NCBI RefSeq assembly: GCF_900626075.1
Contig: NZ_UYZY01000004.1
Coordinates: 1-64,000, forward strand
DNA length: 64,000 bases
Origin: Clostridium transplantifaecale
GTDB lineage: Bacteria; Bacillota; Clostridia; Lachnospirales; Lachnospiraceae
Direction: 5' to 3'
Shown here one piece after another: positions 28,104 to 36,020 of the stretch. How positions within the stretch are numbered: the first letter of the stretch is position 1; the number at the start of each line of letters is the position of its first letter. The position numbers and the translations under genes were made by a program. Below the pieces are notes generated by a model. It searched no databases, was not told the origin of the DNA, and was given only the letters and a program-made list of their open reading frames with translations.

Positions 28104-29129
28104 ATGAAATTATATCACAGGAAACTGGAGCTGGGGTGTTATCCCACCCCTCTCCAGAGAATCAGGAGAGTAGAGGAAGAATTTTCGCTGCCCGTGCCGT
28201 TTTACATCAAGAGAGAAGATTTGAGCGGACTGGGGCCGGGAGGCAATAAAGTGCGGTGCATGGAATATTTGCTGGAGGAGGCGGTCTCCCAAGGATGCGG
28301 CATCGTGGTCGCGTCGGGACCGTATGAATCAAATCTGTGCACAACTGTGGCGGCAGCCTGCGCGGCGCTGCCCCTGGACTGTACCCTCGTCTATAATTCA
28401 TTTCAGCCGGAGGACAGAAGGGGGAACATGGTATTAAATAAAATACTGGATGTGCGTGAAGTCTTCCTGGGTTCCTGCAGCGGCGTGGAACGGAATGAAA
28501 AGGCGGCTCTGCTCTGTGACGGATACAGAGCGGAAGGAAAAAAGCCCTTTCTGATAGAAAACGGCGCCTCCACCGGGCTGGGAGTTCTTGGATATATCGA
28601 CATGCTCCGGGAGATAAAAGAGGAGATGGTAAAGGGCGATATTACGGTTCATAAATCAGAGGGTAAAACGGCAGGAACGGATGCACCAAAAAAATTGGGC
28701 CGTATCTTTGTGCCGGGAGGCAACGGAGGCATAGCGGCCGGCCTTATATGCGGAAATTATCTGGAAAATATGCCATTTGAGATCACGGTGATCAGCGTGG
28801 AGCACAGCAAAGAGATATTAGAGAATCGTATAAAGAAGCTGATTAAGGAAACGGAAAAATATACCGGCCCGATTGGGTGCGGGCTGGAATCGCTGTGTGA
28901 GGTTACGGACCGCTACGCCGGGGATGGCTGGGGCAGCAATACAAAGGAGAGCAGCCGGATGGTAAAACGTTTTCCTCATCTGACCGGCATCTATATTGAA
29001 AATATTTATTGCAGCAAAACGGTGGTGGGCGCTGTCACGGAAGCAGAAAAAGGCCGGGCCGGCCTGCCTGTGATTTATATCCACACGGGTGGATTTGCCT
29101 CATTGTTTGCACAGTGCGGACCAAATTAG
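28104..29129 (+). CDS. PLP-dependent D-cysteine desulfhydrase/ACC deaminase-family enzyme
   Basis: 341 residues, fold type II. YPTPLQRIRRVEEEF, YIKREDLSGLGPGGNKVRCMEYLL (PLP lysine in GGNKVR) and SGPYESNLCTTVAAA are the signature blocks of DcyD/ACC deaminase; a GGNGGIAAGL phosphate loop follows. Family members eliminate ammonia or sulfide from small amino acids. In this cluster an ammonia-releasing step is the simplest role, but the substrate is unknown. The ATG at 28104 follows GCGGAGG. Confidence 0.86.
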   Translation: MKLYHRKLELGCYPTPLQRIRRVEEEFSLPVPFYIKREDLSGLGPGGNKVRCMEYLLEEAVSQGCGIVVASGPYESNLCTTVAAACAALPLDCTLVYNSFQPEDRRGNMVLNKILDVREVFLGSCSGVERNEKAALLCDGYRAEGKKPFLIENGASTGLGVLGYIDMLREIKEEMVKGDITVHKSEGKTAGTDAPKKLGRIFVPGGNGGIAAGLICGNYLENMPFEITVISVEHSKEILENRIKKLIKETEKYTGPIGCGLESLCEVTDRYAGDGWGSNTKESSRMVKRFPHLTGIYIENIYCSKTVVGAVTEAEKGRAGLPVIYIHTGGFASLFAQCGPN

Positions 29130-29141
29130 GGAGTATTTGCC

Positions 29142-29666
29142 ATGAAAGAAATCTTTGAGAGAAGAAGTACAAGAAAATATCTGGACAGGCCGGTGGAACG
29201 TGAGAAGATAGAAAAGATTCTGCGCGCCGGGATGTGTGCGCCGTCTGCCGGTAATGAACAGCCGTGGCATTTTCTGGTAGTGGAGGACAGGGAGGATTTA
29301 ATCAGGCTCTCTAAGCTTCATCCCCATGCAGCCATGCTACCGGAAGCTGCATTTGCGGTGATTCTGTGCGCAGACCCGTCACTGCAGAAATACAGGTTCG
29401 ACTTCTGGATCCAGGACTGTTCGGCAGCCGCTGAAAACATGCTTCTGGAGGCAGAATACCTGGGAGTGGGAGGCGTGTGGCTGGGTGTTTATCCGAATGA
29501 GGAGAGGATAAAAACCATAAGGCCGGAATTCGGCATCCCGGATGAGATAGAGATCCTCTGTCTGATGTCATTTGGCTATCCGGAATTTAAGAAAACGGCA
29601 AAAGACAGATGGGATGAGAGCCGTGTCCATATGGGGCGGTGGAAATGTGAGAAGGATGGAAACTGA
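29142..29666 (+). CDS. Nitroreductase-family FMN protein
   Basis: 174 residues. IFERRSTRKYLDRPVEREKIEKILRAGMCAPSAGNEQPWHFLVV is the FMN-binding start of the nitroreductase family; LLEAEYLGVGGVWLGVYPNE and the C-terminal SFGYPE follow. It probably reduces an activated double bond or quinone-like group with NAD(P)H. 12 nt after the PLP enzyme, so in the same operon. Confidence 0.9.
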   Translation: MKEIFERRSTRKYLDRPVEREKIEKILRAGMCAPSAGNEQPWHFLVVEDREDLIRLSKLHPHAAMLPEAAFAVILCADPSLQKYRFDFWIQDCSAAAENMLLEAEYLGVGGVWLGVYPNEERIKTIRPEFGIPDEIEILCLMSFGYPEFKKTAKDRWDESRVHMGRWKCEKDGN

Positions 29667-29773
29667 GGCACAGGAATAAAAAAGTAAAAGAGGAAATACA
29701 GGAATTCAAAAGCAAAAAATGGAATAAAAAAATTGGGAAATAAAGCAGAAAACAGCAGGAGGAAACAGATATT

Positions 29774-30583
29774 ATGAGCCAGACAGACGTACTTTTATAT
29801 GAAAAACAGGGGAAAATCGGAAAAGTTATTATCAACCGCCCGAAGGCGAGAAATGCATTTAACCAGGAACTGGTGGAGAACCTGGGAGAATTTATTAAAA
29901 TGGCGGATCAGGATCCGGATACCAACGTAATTGTCATCAGTGCGGTGGGAGATAAGGCATTCAGCGCGGGTTTTGACATTAAGGAAAGTATCGGTGAGCC
30001 GATTGTAGACGTGATTCCAAGAAGAGAGAATACGGCAATGGAATTGAATACATGGCGGGAAGTCTGGAAATGCAAAAAACCCGTGATTGCATCTGTGCAG
30101 GGATTCTGCATCGGCGGCGGGCTCCATCTTGCTTTTATGTGTGACCTGGTGATTGCATCCGAGGACGCCAGGTTCGGAGAGCCGGAAGTGGCATTTTCCT
30201 ATGTTCCCGACATCCTGATTGAGCCGTGGAAACTCCCGATGAACAAAGCGAGACAGCTCCTGTATCTCGGTGAATATCTGACTGCGGAAGACCTCCGTGA
30301 ATGCGGCGTTGTAAATAAGGTGGTGCCGTTTGAGAAGCTGGAAGAGGAGACAATGAAGGTTGCCGAGAGACTTGCCGGAATGCCTGCCGATACGATGGCT
30401 ATGTTAAAATACCAGGTCAACAAGACGTATGAGATTCAGGGCATGGTCAACGCCATGGACTTTGCAGCAGAGATTTTCAGCCTGTGCCGTATCAACCAGG
30501 CCCAGACGCAGAAGGAATTTAACGACATTGTGAACAGCCAGGGACTTAAAGCGGCGCTGGAATGGAAAAATAACCGCTCATAA
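29774..30583 (+). CDS. Enoyl-CoA hydratase/isomerase family protein
   Basis: 269-residue crotonase-fold protein. DKAFSAGFDIKES and VQGFCIGGGLHLAFMCDLVIASEDARFGEPEV contain the oxyanion-hole glycines of the family. The usual catalytic Glu pair is not fully obvious, so hydratase, isomerase or decarboxylase roles remain open. It is preceded by CAGCAGGAGG and followed after 21 nt by a CoA-transferase gene, placing a CoA-thioester stage in the pathway. Confidence 0.92.
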   Translation: MSQTDVLLYEKQGKIGKVIINRPKARNAFNQELVENLGEFIKMADQDPDTNVIVISAVGDKAFSAGFDIKESIGEPIVDVIPRRENTAMELNTWREVWKCKKPVIASVQGFCIGGGLHLAFMCDLVIASEDARFGEPEVAFSYVPDILIEPWKLPMNKARQLLYLGEYLTAEDLRECGVVNKVVPFEKLEEETMKVAERLAGMPADTMAMLKYQVNKTYEIQGMVNAMDFAAEIFSLCRINQAQTQKEFNDIVNSQGLKAALEWKNNRS

Positions 30584-30604
30584 AACGGACAATGGAGAAC
30601 GAAA

Positions 30605-31900
30605 ATGTGTCAGACATGGAAAGACAGCTATAATGAAAAACTGATAACAGCGGCTCAGGCGGCGGCCATGGTGAGGAGCGGGGACAGCTTCTGCGCTGTG
30701 ACAAGGGAGCCGAAGACAATCCTCAGGGAACTGGGAAAGAGAAAAGACTTAAAAAATGTGACGTATTTCTGTTCCCAGACCAACTTTCTGGGAGAACTTG
30801 AGGGGCTGGGAGATGAAGTGAGGGTTTTCCTCAGTTTCATGGACGGCATGAACCGGGAATATATAGAGAACGGTTTTGCTGAATTTATCCCCTGCGGTTT
30901 TTCGGGTTACGGTAAACTGGCGATGAACGCATTGAAATGCCGGATAGCAATGCCCTGCGTATCGAAGCCTGACGAAAACGGCTACGTTTCGATGGGAAAT
31001 GCGGCGGACGGAATGCCGGTGATTGCCACCCAGGCGGAACTTGTCATTGCCGAAATCAACCCGGAGCTTCCGTTTGTACTCGGGGCGAATGTAAAACATA
31101 TTTCCGAATTTGATTATATCGTGGAAGGAGATGGGTATCCCCTTAACATAAGGGAGATTGACGATGCCGAAGAAAGCCGCGAAGTTTACAGGGCAATCGG
31201 TAACGCACTTTCGGAACTTGTGGAGGATGAGGCTACGATAGAAGTGGGATTGGGACGCCTGAATTCTTCCGCCATGATGTACATGGAGCCTAAAAAAGAT
31301 CTGGGAGTCCATACGGAAATCTACGGAGATCTGCTGATGGAACTGACAAAAAAAGGAATTATCACCAACAGAAAAAAGACACTCCATCCGGGAGTTTCCG
31401 TCTGCGCACAGCTTGTAGGTTCCAGGGAACTGTTTGATTTTGCCGGCCACAATCCGGGAATCAATATGAACAGCTGCCAGAATGTTTTAAATCCGGGCCT
31501 GATTGCGCAGAACAGGAGAATGACGGCAATCAACAATGCTGTGCAGGTCGATCTCCTGGGGCAGGCCAATTCGGAATATCTGAAAGGAAAACAGTATTCC
31601 GGCATGGGCGGAATTGCCGACTTTTCAACAGGCGCTGCGCTTTGTCCGGACGGAAAATCCATTGTTGTAGTCGAGTCCATTACGAAGAATGGAAAATATT
31701 CCAAGATAGTTCCGTTTTTCACCCCGGGAACCCCGGTGTCCCTGACGCGTACCATGGTGGAATATGTGGTCACAGAATATGGCGCGGCTGTTCTGGCCGG
31801 AAAGACCGTGGCGGAACGGGCCAGGGAACTAATCCGGGTTTCACATCCGAAATTCAGAGAAGAACTTACCTTCCAGGCCAAAGAACTGGGTTTGATTTAA
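30605..31900 (+). CDS. Acetyl-CoA hydrolase/4-hydroxybutyrate CoA-transferase family protein
   Basis: 431 residues. ITAAQAAAMVRSGDSF, NPELPFVLG, the catalytic-Glu region GVHTEIYGDLLMELTKKGIITNRKK, and the C-terminal KYSKIVPFFTPGTPVSLTRTMVEYVVTEYGAAVLAGKTVAERARELI are typical. It swaps CoA between acetyl-CoA and a pathway acid, or hydrolyses the thioester. It sits last in the tightly spaced gene run before a terminator. Confidence 0.92.
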   Translation: MCQTWKDSYNEKLITAAQAAAMVRSGDSFCAVTREPKTILRELGKRKDLKNVTYFCSQTNFLGELEGLGDEVRVFLSFMDGMNREYIENGFAEFIPCGFSGYGKLAMNALKCRIAMPCVSKPDENGYVSMGNAADGMPVIATQAELVIAEINPELPFVLGANVKHISEFDYIVEGDGYPLNIREIDDAEESREVYRAIGNALSELVEDEATIEVGLGRLNSSAMMYMEPKKDLGVHTEIYGDLLMELTKKGIITNRKKTLHPGVSVCAQLVGSRELFDFAGHNPGINMNSCQNVLNPGLIAQNRRMTAINNAVQVDLLGQANSEYLKGKQYSGMGGIADFSTGAALCPDGKSIVVVESITKNGKYSKIVPFFTPGTPVSLTRTMVEYVVTEYGAAVLAGKTVAERARELIRVSHPKFREELTFQAKELGLI

Positions 31901-31962
31901 AAAATAATAAATATACAGAAGTACAGATTGCTTACATCCCATATGCTACAGGGTGTAAATAC

Positions 31963-32013
31963 ACTGCCGGTTTTCACTCCCCTTTATATAGAGAAAACCG
32001 GCAGGCTTTTTTT
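31963..32013 (+). terminator. Intrinsic terminator of the catabolic operon
   Basis: 12-bp perfect stem CTGCCGGTTTTC / GAAAACCGGCAG with an 18-nt loop, followed by eight T residues. Confidence 0.9.
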
Positions 32014-32104
32014 ATTTTCAGGTGGTTGTTGGAAGTATCAAAATATGATAAATTAGTTATAGAAGAATGGCCGCGGATATAATATGAAACCAACGCCGTA
32101 AAAA

Positions 32105-32168
32105 ATGAAAGACCAGACAAATGAAAGACCAGGCAAATGCAAGACCGGACAAATGTAACATCGGATCA
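32105..32168. repeat. 16-bp tandem repeat, four units
   Basis: Units begin at 32105, 32121, 32137 and 32153 with pattern ATGAAAGACCAGACAA; the first two differ by one base, the third by two to three, the fourth is degenerate. Sixteen is not a multiple of three and no ORF runs through. Confidence 0.75.
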
Positions 32169-32225
32169 GTGCCGGAATAAATGGTGTAACTGAAAACAAT
32201 TACTGAGATACAGGGAGGAATTATC

Positions 32226-33335
32226 ATGTCATTTCAATTAAAAACGTATCAGGCCCCGGATTTTACGCTGCCCCGGTTCACGGAGGCGCCGGAAGCAAAG
32301 CTTGAGCCTGCTCCGTTTGACAGAGTCGCTCCGGACGGATATCATGCAACCACGATTTTCCCGGAGTATTTTAAAGTGGGCGGCCGCTGGCTGCTGGCTG
32401 AGGAGAGCCGAATGGACTGTGTCGCAGTCTATGAGAACGGGAAGATTTGCGTCCGCGAATTCAGGAATCTGAAACAGGGCGATATGGTATTTACAGGCAG
32501 GACGGAGAATGCAGAAGATGGGATCTATGTGTACCCGGACGGCTTCAGCGAGTTTTCCGGGAACGCGGCAGATGGTAAGGACGGCCAGGAATCATTCGCT
32601 TTCCGTCAGAGCCGTTCCAGGGAGACTGCTTTTTCGCGGGATTATGATAACATTTATGAGCTGCTTGAATATGAGAAGGAACACGGCTATGTGGCGTGGG
32701 TTCTTGGCCCGGCCTGTGCTTTTGACGCCGATTCCAGGGCGGCGTTCTCAAAACTGGTGATGAATGGTTACGTAGACGCGCTGCTGGCCGGAAATGCTCT
32801 GGCGACCCATGATTTGGAGGGAGCTTATTTGAAAACGGCTCTCGGGCAGGATATCTATACGCAGCATAGCTACCAAGGAGGCCATTACAATCACATCGAT
32901 ACGATCAATAAGGTAAAATACCACGGTTCCATTCCGGCCTTCATTGAGAAAGAGGGGATCGACAACGGTATTATTTACAGCTGTGTAAAGAAAGAGGTGC
33001 CTTTTGTGCTTGTCGGCTCCATCCGTGACGACGGGCCGCTTCCGGAGGTTCACGCTAATGTATATGAGGGCCAGGATGCTATGAGAAAATGCATCAGCCA
33101 GGCAACTACGGTCATCTGTATGGCTACCACGCTTCATTCCGTTGCAACGGGTAATATGACGCCGTCATTCCGCGTGATGTCGGATGGAACAATCCGTCAG
33201 GTTTATTTCTATACGGTTGACATCTCGGAGTTTGCAGTGAATAAGCTGGGAGACCGCGGCAGCCTGTCGGCAAAAGGAATCGTAACAAATGTGCAGGATT
33301 TTGTTGTGAATGTAAGTAAAGGGCTGAAGCTGTAA
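32226..33335 (+). CDS. LOR/SDH (archaeal-type ornithine cyclodeaminase-like) family protein
   Basis: 369 residues. The second half (about 155-365) carries blocks I recognise from the TIGR00300 / LOR-SDH family that includes archaeal ornithine cyclodeaminase: NGYVDALLAGNALATHDLEG, GGHYNHIDTINKV, YSCVKKEVPFVLVGSIRDDGPLPEV, ATTLHSVATGNMTPS and KLGDRGSLSAKGIVTNV. The N-terminal 150 residues do not look like the usual LOR/SDH half. A NAD-dependent deaminating lyase role is possible. It has its own leader after a terminator, but direction and context link it to the upstream cluster. An 18-bp tandem repeat begins at its stop codon. Confidence 0.75.
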   Translation: MSFQLKTYQAPDFTLPRFTEAPEAKLEPAPFDRVAPDGYHATTIFPEYFKVGGRWLLAEESRMDCVAVYENGKICVREFRNLKQGDMVFTGRTENAEDGIYVYPDGFSEFSGNAADGKDGQESFAFRQSRSRETAFSRDYDNIYELLEYEKEHGYVAWVLGPACAFDADSRAAFSKLVMNGYVDALLAGNALATHDLEGAYLKTALGQDIYTQHSYQGGHYNHIDTINKVKYHGSIPAFIEKEGIDNGIIYSCVKKEVPFVLVGSIRDDGPLPEVHANVYEGQDAMRKCISQATTVICMATTLHSVATGNMTPSFRVMSDGTIRQVYFYTVDISEFAVNKLGDRGSLSAKGIVTNVQDFVVNVSKGLKL

Positions 33336-33431
33336 AAAGAATTGAAGCTGTGAGAAGAATTGAAGCTGTGAAAAGAACTGGAGCTGTAAAAAGAATTGAA
33401 ACTGTATAAAGAGTTGAAGCCGTGAAATGGG
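33324..33431. repeat. 18-bp tandem repeat spanning a stop codon
   Basis: Six units of 18 bp (type GAAGCTGTAAAAAGAATT) start at 33324, 33342, 33360, 33378, 33396 and 33414. The first contains the last codons and TAA of the LOR/SDH gene. Because 18 is divisible by three, later units repeat the frame ELKL-stop, with TGA, TGA, TAA, TAT (lost) and TGA at the stop position. Confidence 0.8.
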
Positions 33432-33532
33432 GCAGGGGCCGCGTAAAAAAGGTCGGTACTGAAGAGAAGAACAGGTAAGTGAGCAATACAGTCTGATAAA
33501 AGAGATTAGAAGAATGTTGCTTAAGATGAAAT

Positions 33533-33572
33533 ACCCCTGTATGGATTAAATGATCTGTACAGGGGTGTTTTG
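33533..33572. terminator. Intrinsic terminator
   Basis: 9-bp stem ACCCCTGTA / TACAGGGGT followed by GTTTTG, between convergent LOR/SDH and XRE-cupin genes. The rest of 33432-33695 shows nothing recognisable. Confidence 0.75.
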
Positions 33573-33695
33573 ACATACGCAATCTGATACCGGTATTTTG
33601 TATCGGTGATGGTACACGGCAGAAAACGATTTTGGTTATATGGGAGGCGGCAAGCAGGTCAGGTTACCTATAGTTTCACATAGTTCCCCACTTTC

Positions 33696-34247
33696 CTAAT
33701 TCGGATAGAAATTTACCACCATAAAGGTAAGGAGCGTATTCCTGCGGTTGATATAGGTGTGTGCAATGGAGGAATCAAATACGAGGGAATCCCCACCGCC
33801 TAGTGTATAATCCTCTGTTTCCGTGTGAAGCACCAGTTCCCCCTGGATAACATAAATGTACTCCTCTGCTTTTTCGGAATGCCCGATAGAGGCATTGGAG
33901 GATTCGGCGTCCAGTTCCACATAGAATAATTCAAAATTGCGGATAGGAGTGCTTGTAAAATAACAATATACCCGGTAATGTTTTGTCTCGTCAGTCTGCA
34001 TCATGGAGTCAGATTTCCGGATTACGGTCGCTTTTTTCTCTATTTCTTCCATTAATCTCGTGTATGGGACATTCAGGCCGTTTGCGATTTTCCAGATGGT
34101 ATTGATGGTCGGATTGCTGCCTCCTTTTTCAATATCCGAAAGCATAGCCTTACTGATACCCGAGATTTTTGATAATTGTCCCAGTGTCAGGTTGCGTTCG
34201 GTGCGGAGCTGCTTTAAGTTGAGTGCAATTATTTTTCCAAGATCCAT
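33696..34247 (-). CDS. XRE-family regulator with cupin domain
   Basis: 183 residues: HTH_3 (about 8-62; LRTERNLTLGQLSKISGISKAMLSDIEKGGSNPTINTIWKIANGL) followed by a cupin barrel (about 105-180; GHSEKAEEYIYVIQGELVLHTETEDYTLGGGDSLVFDSSIAHTY). This architecture often senses small metabolites. It is divergent from azlCD with shared palindromic DNA between them, so it very likely controls those genes and itself. Confidence 0.93.
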   Translation of the reverse strand: MDLGKIIALNLKQLRTERNLTLGQLSKISGISKAMLSDIEKGGSNPTINTIWKIANGLNVPYTRLMEEIEKKATVIRKSDSMMQTDETKHYRVYCYFTSTPIRNFELFYVELDAESSNASIGHSEKAEEYIYVIQGELVLHTETEDYTLGGGDSLVFDSSIAHTYINRRNTLLTFMVVNFYPN

Positions 34248-34277
34248 TTAATACCCCTCTCTCGACTTGACAGATAT

Positions 34278-34334
34278 AGCGAACGATTGTATGATATATA
34301 AAACGATTTGTTCGCTGAATCAAACGAGCGTTCA
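34278..34334. promoter_or_regulatory. Operator region between XRE-cupin gene and azlCD
   Basis: AGCGAAC (34278-34284) and GTTCGCT (34310-34316) are a perfect 7-bp inverted pair 25 bp apart; GAACGATT, AAACGATTTG and AAACGAGCGTTC are related half-sites spaced through the region. A possible azlC -10 TATAAT is at 34341-34346, just downstream. Confidence 0.55.
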
Positions 34335-34408
34335 ATATTTTATAATTATATAGAACAGTATAAAAAAACTTTGATAAAAAATCAAGAAAAACAGGGAGAA
34401 ATGATGTT

Positions 34409-35101
34409 ATGAAAATGAAAGCATTCAGAGCCGCTTTGCCTTACACAATACCAATCTGTGTGGGTTTCCTATTTATCGGAATGTCTTATGGGTTCCTGAT
34501 GAGAAGCAAAGGATTTTCTTTTGTTTATCCGATGCTTATGAGTTTCTTTATCTATGCAGGCTCAATGGAGTTCGTCACTGTGAATCTGCTGCTGTCGGCA
34601 TTTAACCCGTTTTACGCGTTCTGTCTGACACTGATGGTTAATGCACGGCATCTCTTCTACGGGATTTCCATGCTGGATAAATACAAGAACCTGGGCTGGA
34701 AAAAGCCGTATCTGATTTTCGGGATGTGTGATGAAGCGTTCATGATTAACTGCACTGCAACGATGCTGCCGGGGGTAGACAGAGGATGGTTTATGTTTTT
34801 TGTAACCATGCTCAATCAAATCTATTGGGTTGTCGGAGCAACCCTGGGAGCTCTGCTGGGATATGTCATACATATTGATACAACAGGCATTGAATTTGTG
34901 ATGGTTGCCCTGTTCGTGGTGATGTTTATCAACCAGTGGGAGGAGACAAAAGATCATCGTTCCGCTCTCACGGGGCTCGCATGTTCTCTGCTCTGCCTGC
35001 TGGTTTTCGGAAGCCAGAGTTTCATCATACCGGCTATGGCGCTGATTATTCTGTGTTTTACACTGGACAGAAAGAAAGTAAGTAAGGAGGCGGCACAATG
35101 A
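34409..35101 (+). CDS. azlC: AzlC-family branched-chain amino-acid exporter, large subunit
   Basis: 230-residue membrane protein. [69 protein letters not shown] are characteristic of AzlC. With AzlD it forms an exporter of branched-chain amino acids or analogues. The gene overlaps azlD by 4 nt (ATGA), and the divergent XRE-cupin gene is the probable regulator. Confidence 0.94.
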   Translation: MKMKAFRAALPYTIPICVGFLFIGMSYGFLMRSKGFSFVYPMLMSFFIYAGSMEFVTVNLLLSAFNPFYAFCLTLMVNARHLFYGISMLDKYKNLGWKKPYLIFGMCDEAFMINCTATMLPGVDRGWFMFFVTMLNQIYWVVGATLGALLGYVIHIDTTGIEFVMVALFVVMFINQWEETKDHRSALTGLACSLLCLLVFGSQSFIIPAMALIILCFTLDRKKVSKEAAQ

Positions 35102-35424
35102 CTACCATTCAAAGTGTAATTACGATTCTCGTCGTCGTACTGGGTACGATGCTCACAAGATTTCTTCCATTCCTGATCTTCCCGGAGGGTAAGACACCGC
35201 CGCCCTATATTGCCTACCTTGGAACGGTGCTGCCTTATGCCGTGATCGGCCTGCTGGTGGTTTACAGTTTGAAAGACGCTTTTTATACGCCGTATCATGG
35301 AGCGCCCGAAGGGATAGCCGTTCTTTTTATTTATATCCTTCATAAGTGGAAAAAGAATACACTTTTGAGCATCGGCGGAGGAACAGTTCTGTATATGGTT
35401 CTGGTGCAGACGTGTTTCCGGTGA
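35098..35424 (+). CDS. azlD: AzlD-family branched-chain amino-acid exporter, small subunit
   Basis: 108 residues with three to four helices; [46 protein letters not shown] is typical of AzlD. Partner of AzlC. Its TGA stop is part of TGATATAAT, an extended -10 for the following leader. Confidence 0.93.
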   Translation: MTTIQSVITILVVVLGTMLTRFLPFLIFPEGKTPPPYIAYLGTVLPYAVIGLLVVYSLKDAFYTPYHGAPEGIAVLFIYILHKWKKNTLLSIGGGTVLYMVLVQTCFR

Positions 35425-35431
35425 TATAATG
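35423..35431 (+). promoter_or_regulatory. Extended -10 promoter overlapping the azlD stop
   Basis: TGATATAAT (TGn plus perfect TATAAT at 35426-35431). It would start a transcript near 35438, giving a leader of about 195 nt in front of the CD3324-family gene. Confidence 0.5.
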
Positions 35432-35439
35432 AAGAAAAA

Positions 35440-35625
35440 CATTGACTTAAATCCGTTGGGAGACAAGTGTCAATGCTAAAAATGGATTAATGAGCAAAGG
35501 AGGCGCCTGAATGGGTTGTGGAGTAAGCAGCTGTGCATAGCAAAGGCTATGGCACATTAAATTAAAAATATTTAACATAATCGTGATAATAGCCTTTGCA
35601 ATCCTAAAATCATAAATTTAGGAGG
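35440..35625 (+). promoter_or_regulatory. Structured leader with short ORF and sequestered ribosome site
   Basis: In order: hairpin CATTGAC/GTCAATG (35440-35446 with 35469-35475); AAAGGAGG and the nine-codon ORF (35511-35540); hairpin A, CATAGC-AAAG-GCTATG (35536-35551) over its stop codon; a competing 11-bp pairing GCAAAGGCTAT (35540-35550) with ATAGCCTTTGC (35589-35599); and TCCTAAA/TTTAGGA (35602-35608 with 35617-35623), which buries part of the AGGAGG of the next gene. This resembles translational attenuation leaders of erm/cat genes. Confidence 0.5.
35511..35540 (+). CDS. Putative nine-residue leader peptide MGCGVSSCA
   Basis: ATG to TAG, ten codons including stop, with an excellent AAAGGAGG site about 9 nt upstream. 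It has two Cys residues and no hydrophobic part. The stop codon lies in the arm shared by two alternative hairpins, so a ribosome here would change the folding downstream. Function is inferred only from position. Confidence 0.4.
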   Translation: MGCGVSSCA

Positions 35626-35631
35626 CGCGAA

Positions 35632-35913
35632 GTGAGCTATCGTAATGTATACGATTTACTGCCGGAAGAGATTGTGGCGCAGATACAGGAGTACGTAGAC
35701 GGCCAGGCAATCTACATTCCGAAAAAAGAATCCAATAAAAAATGCTGGGGAGAAAATACGGATACAAGACAGGTGTTGGCAGCCCGCAACAACCGGATAT
35801 ACCGGGATTACCAAGGTGGGATGAGTACCATTCTGTTGTCGGAAAAATACCATCTAGCTGAAAAAAGCATCCGGCGGATACTTAAAAAAGAGAAGAACAT
35901 AAATTTTATATGA
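35632..35913 (+). CDS. CD3324-family helix-turn-helix protein
   Basis: 93 residues. SYRNVYDLLPEEIVAQIQEYVDGQAIYIPKK and the ARNNRIYRDYQGGMSTILLSEKYHLAEKSIRRILKK helix-turn-helix match the small CD3324-family (Mor-like) DNA-binding proteins of clostridia. The start is GTG at 35632 behind TTTAGGAGG, part of which is in a hairpin. Target genes are unknown. Confidence 0.85.
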   Translation: MSYRNVYDLLPEEIVAQIQEYVDGQAIYIPKKESNKKCWGENTDTRQVLAARNNRIYRDYQGGMSTILLSEKYHLAEKSIRRILKKEKNINFI

Positions 35914-36020
35914 CGCCTGAACCGCAGAACATAATCATTTGATGAACAAACAGGAGGTTTAACCGCCATTCCTGCGCTGGTATAATAGGATTATAAATTG
36001 ATTTTATGGAGGTGGCGGAG

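Larger units (their letters stand above)
31901..32225. other. Intergenic region with terminator and 16-bp tandem repeats
   Basis: Holds a strong terminator (31963-32013) and four 16-bp units (32105-32168), then AGGGAGG before the next gene. No gene is seen. Confidence 0.6.

Noticed and set aside
29667-29773. A-rich imperfect repeats between nitroreductase and crotonase genes
   Set aside because: Low-complexity purine-rich spacer without regular unit length.
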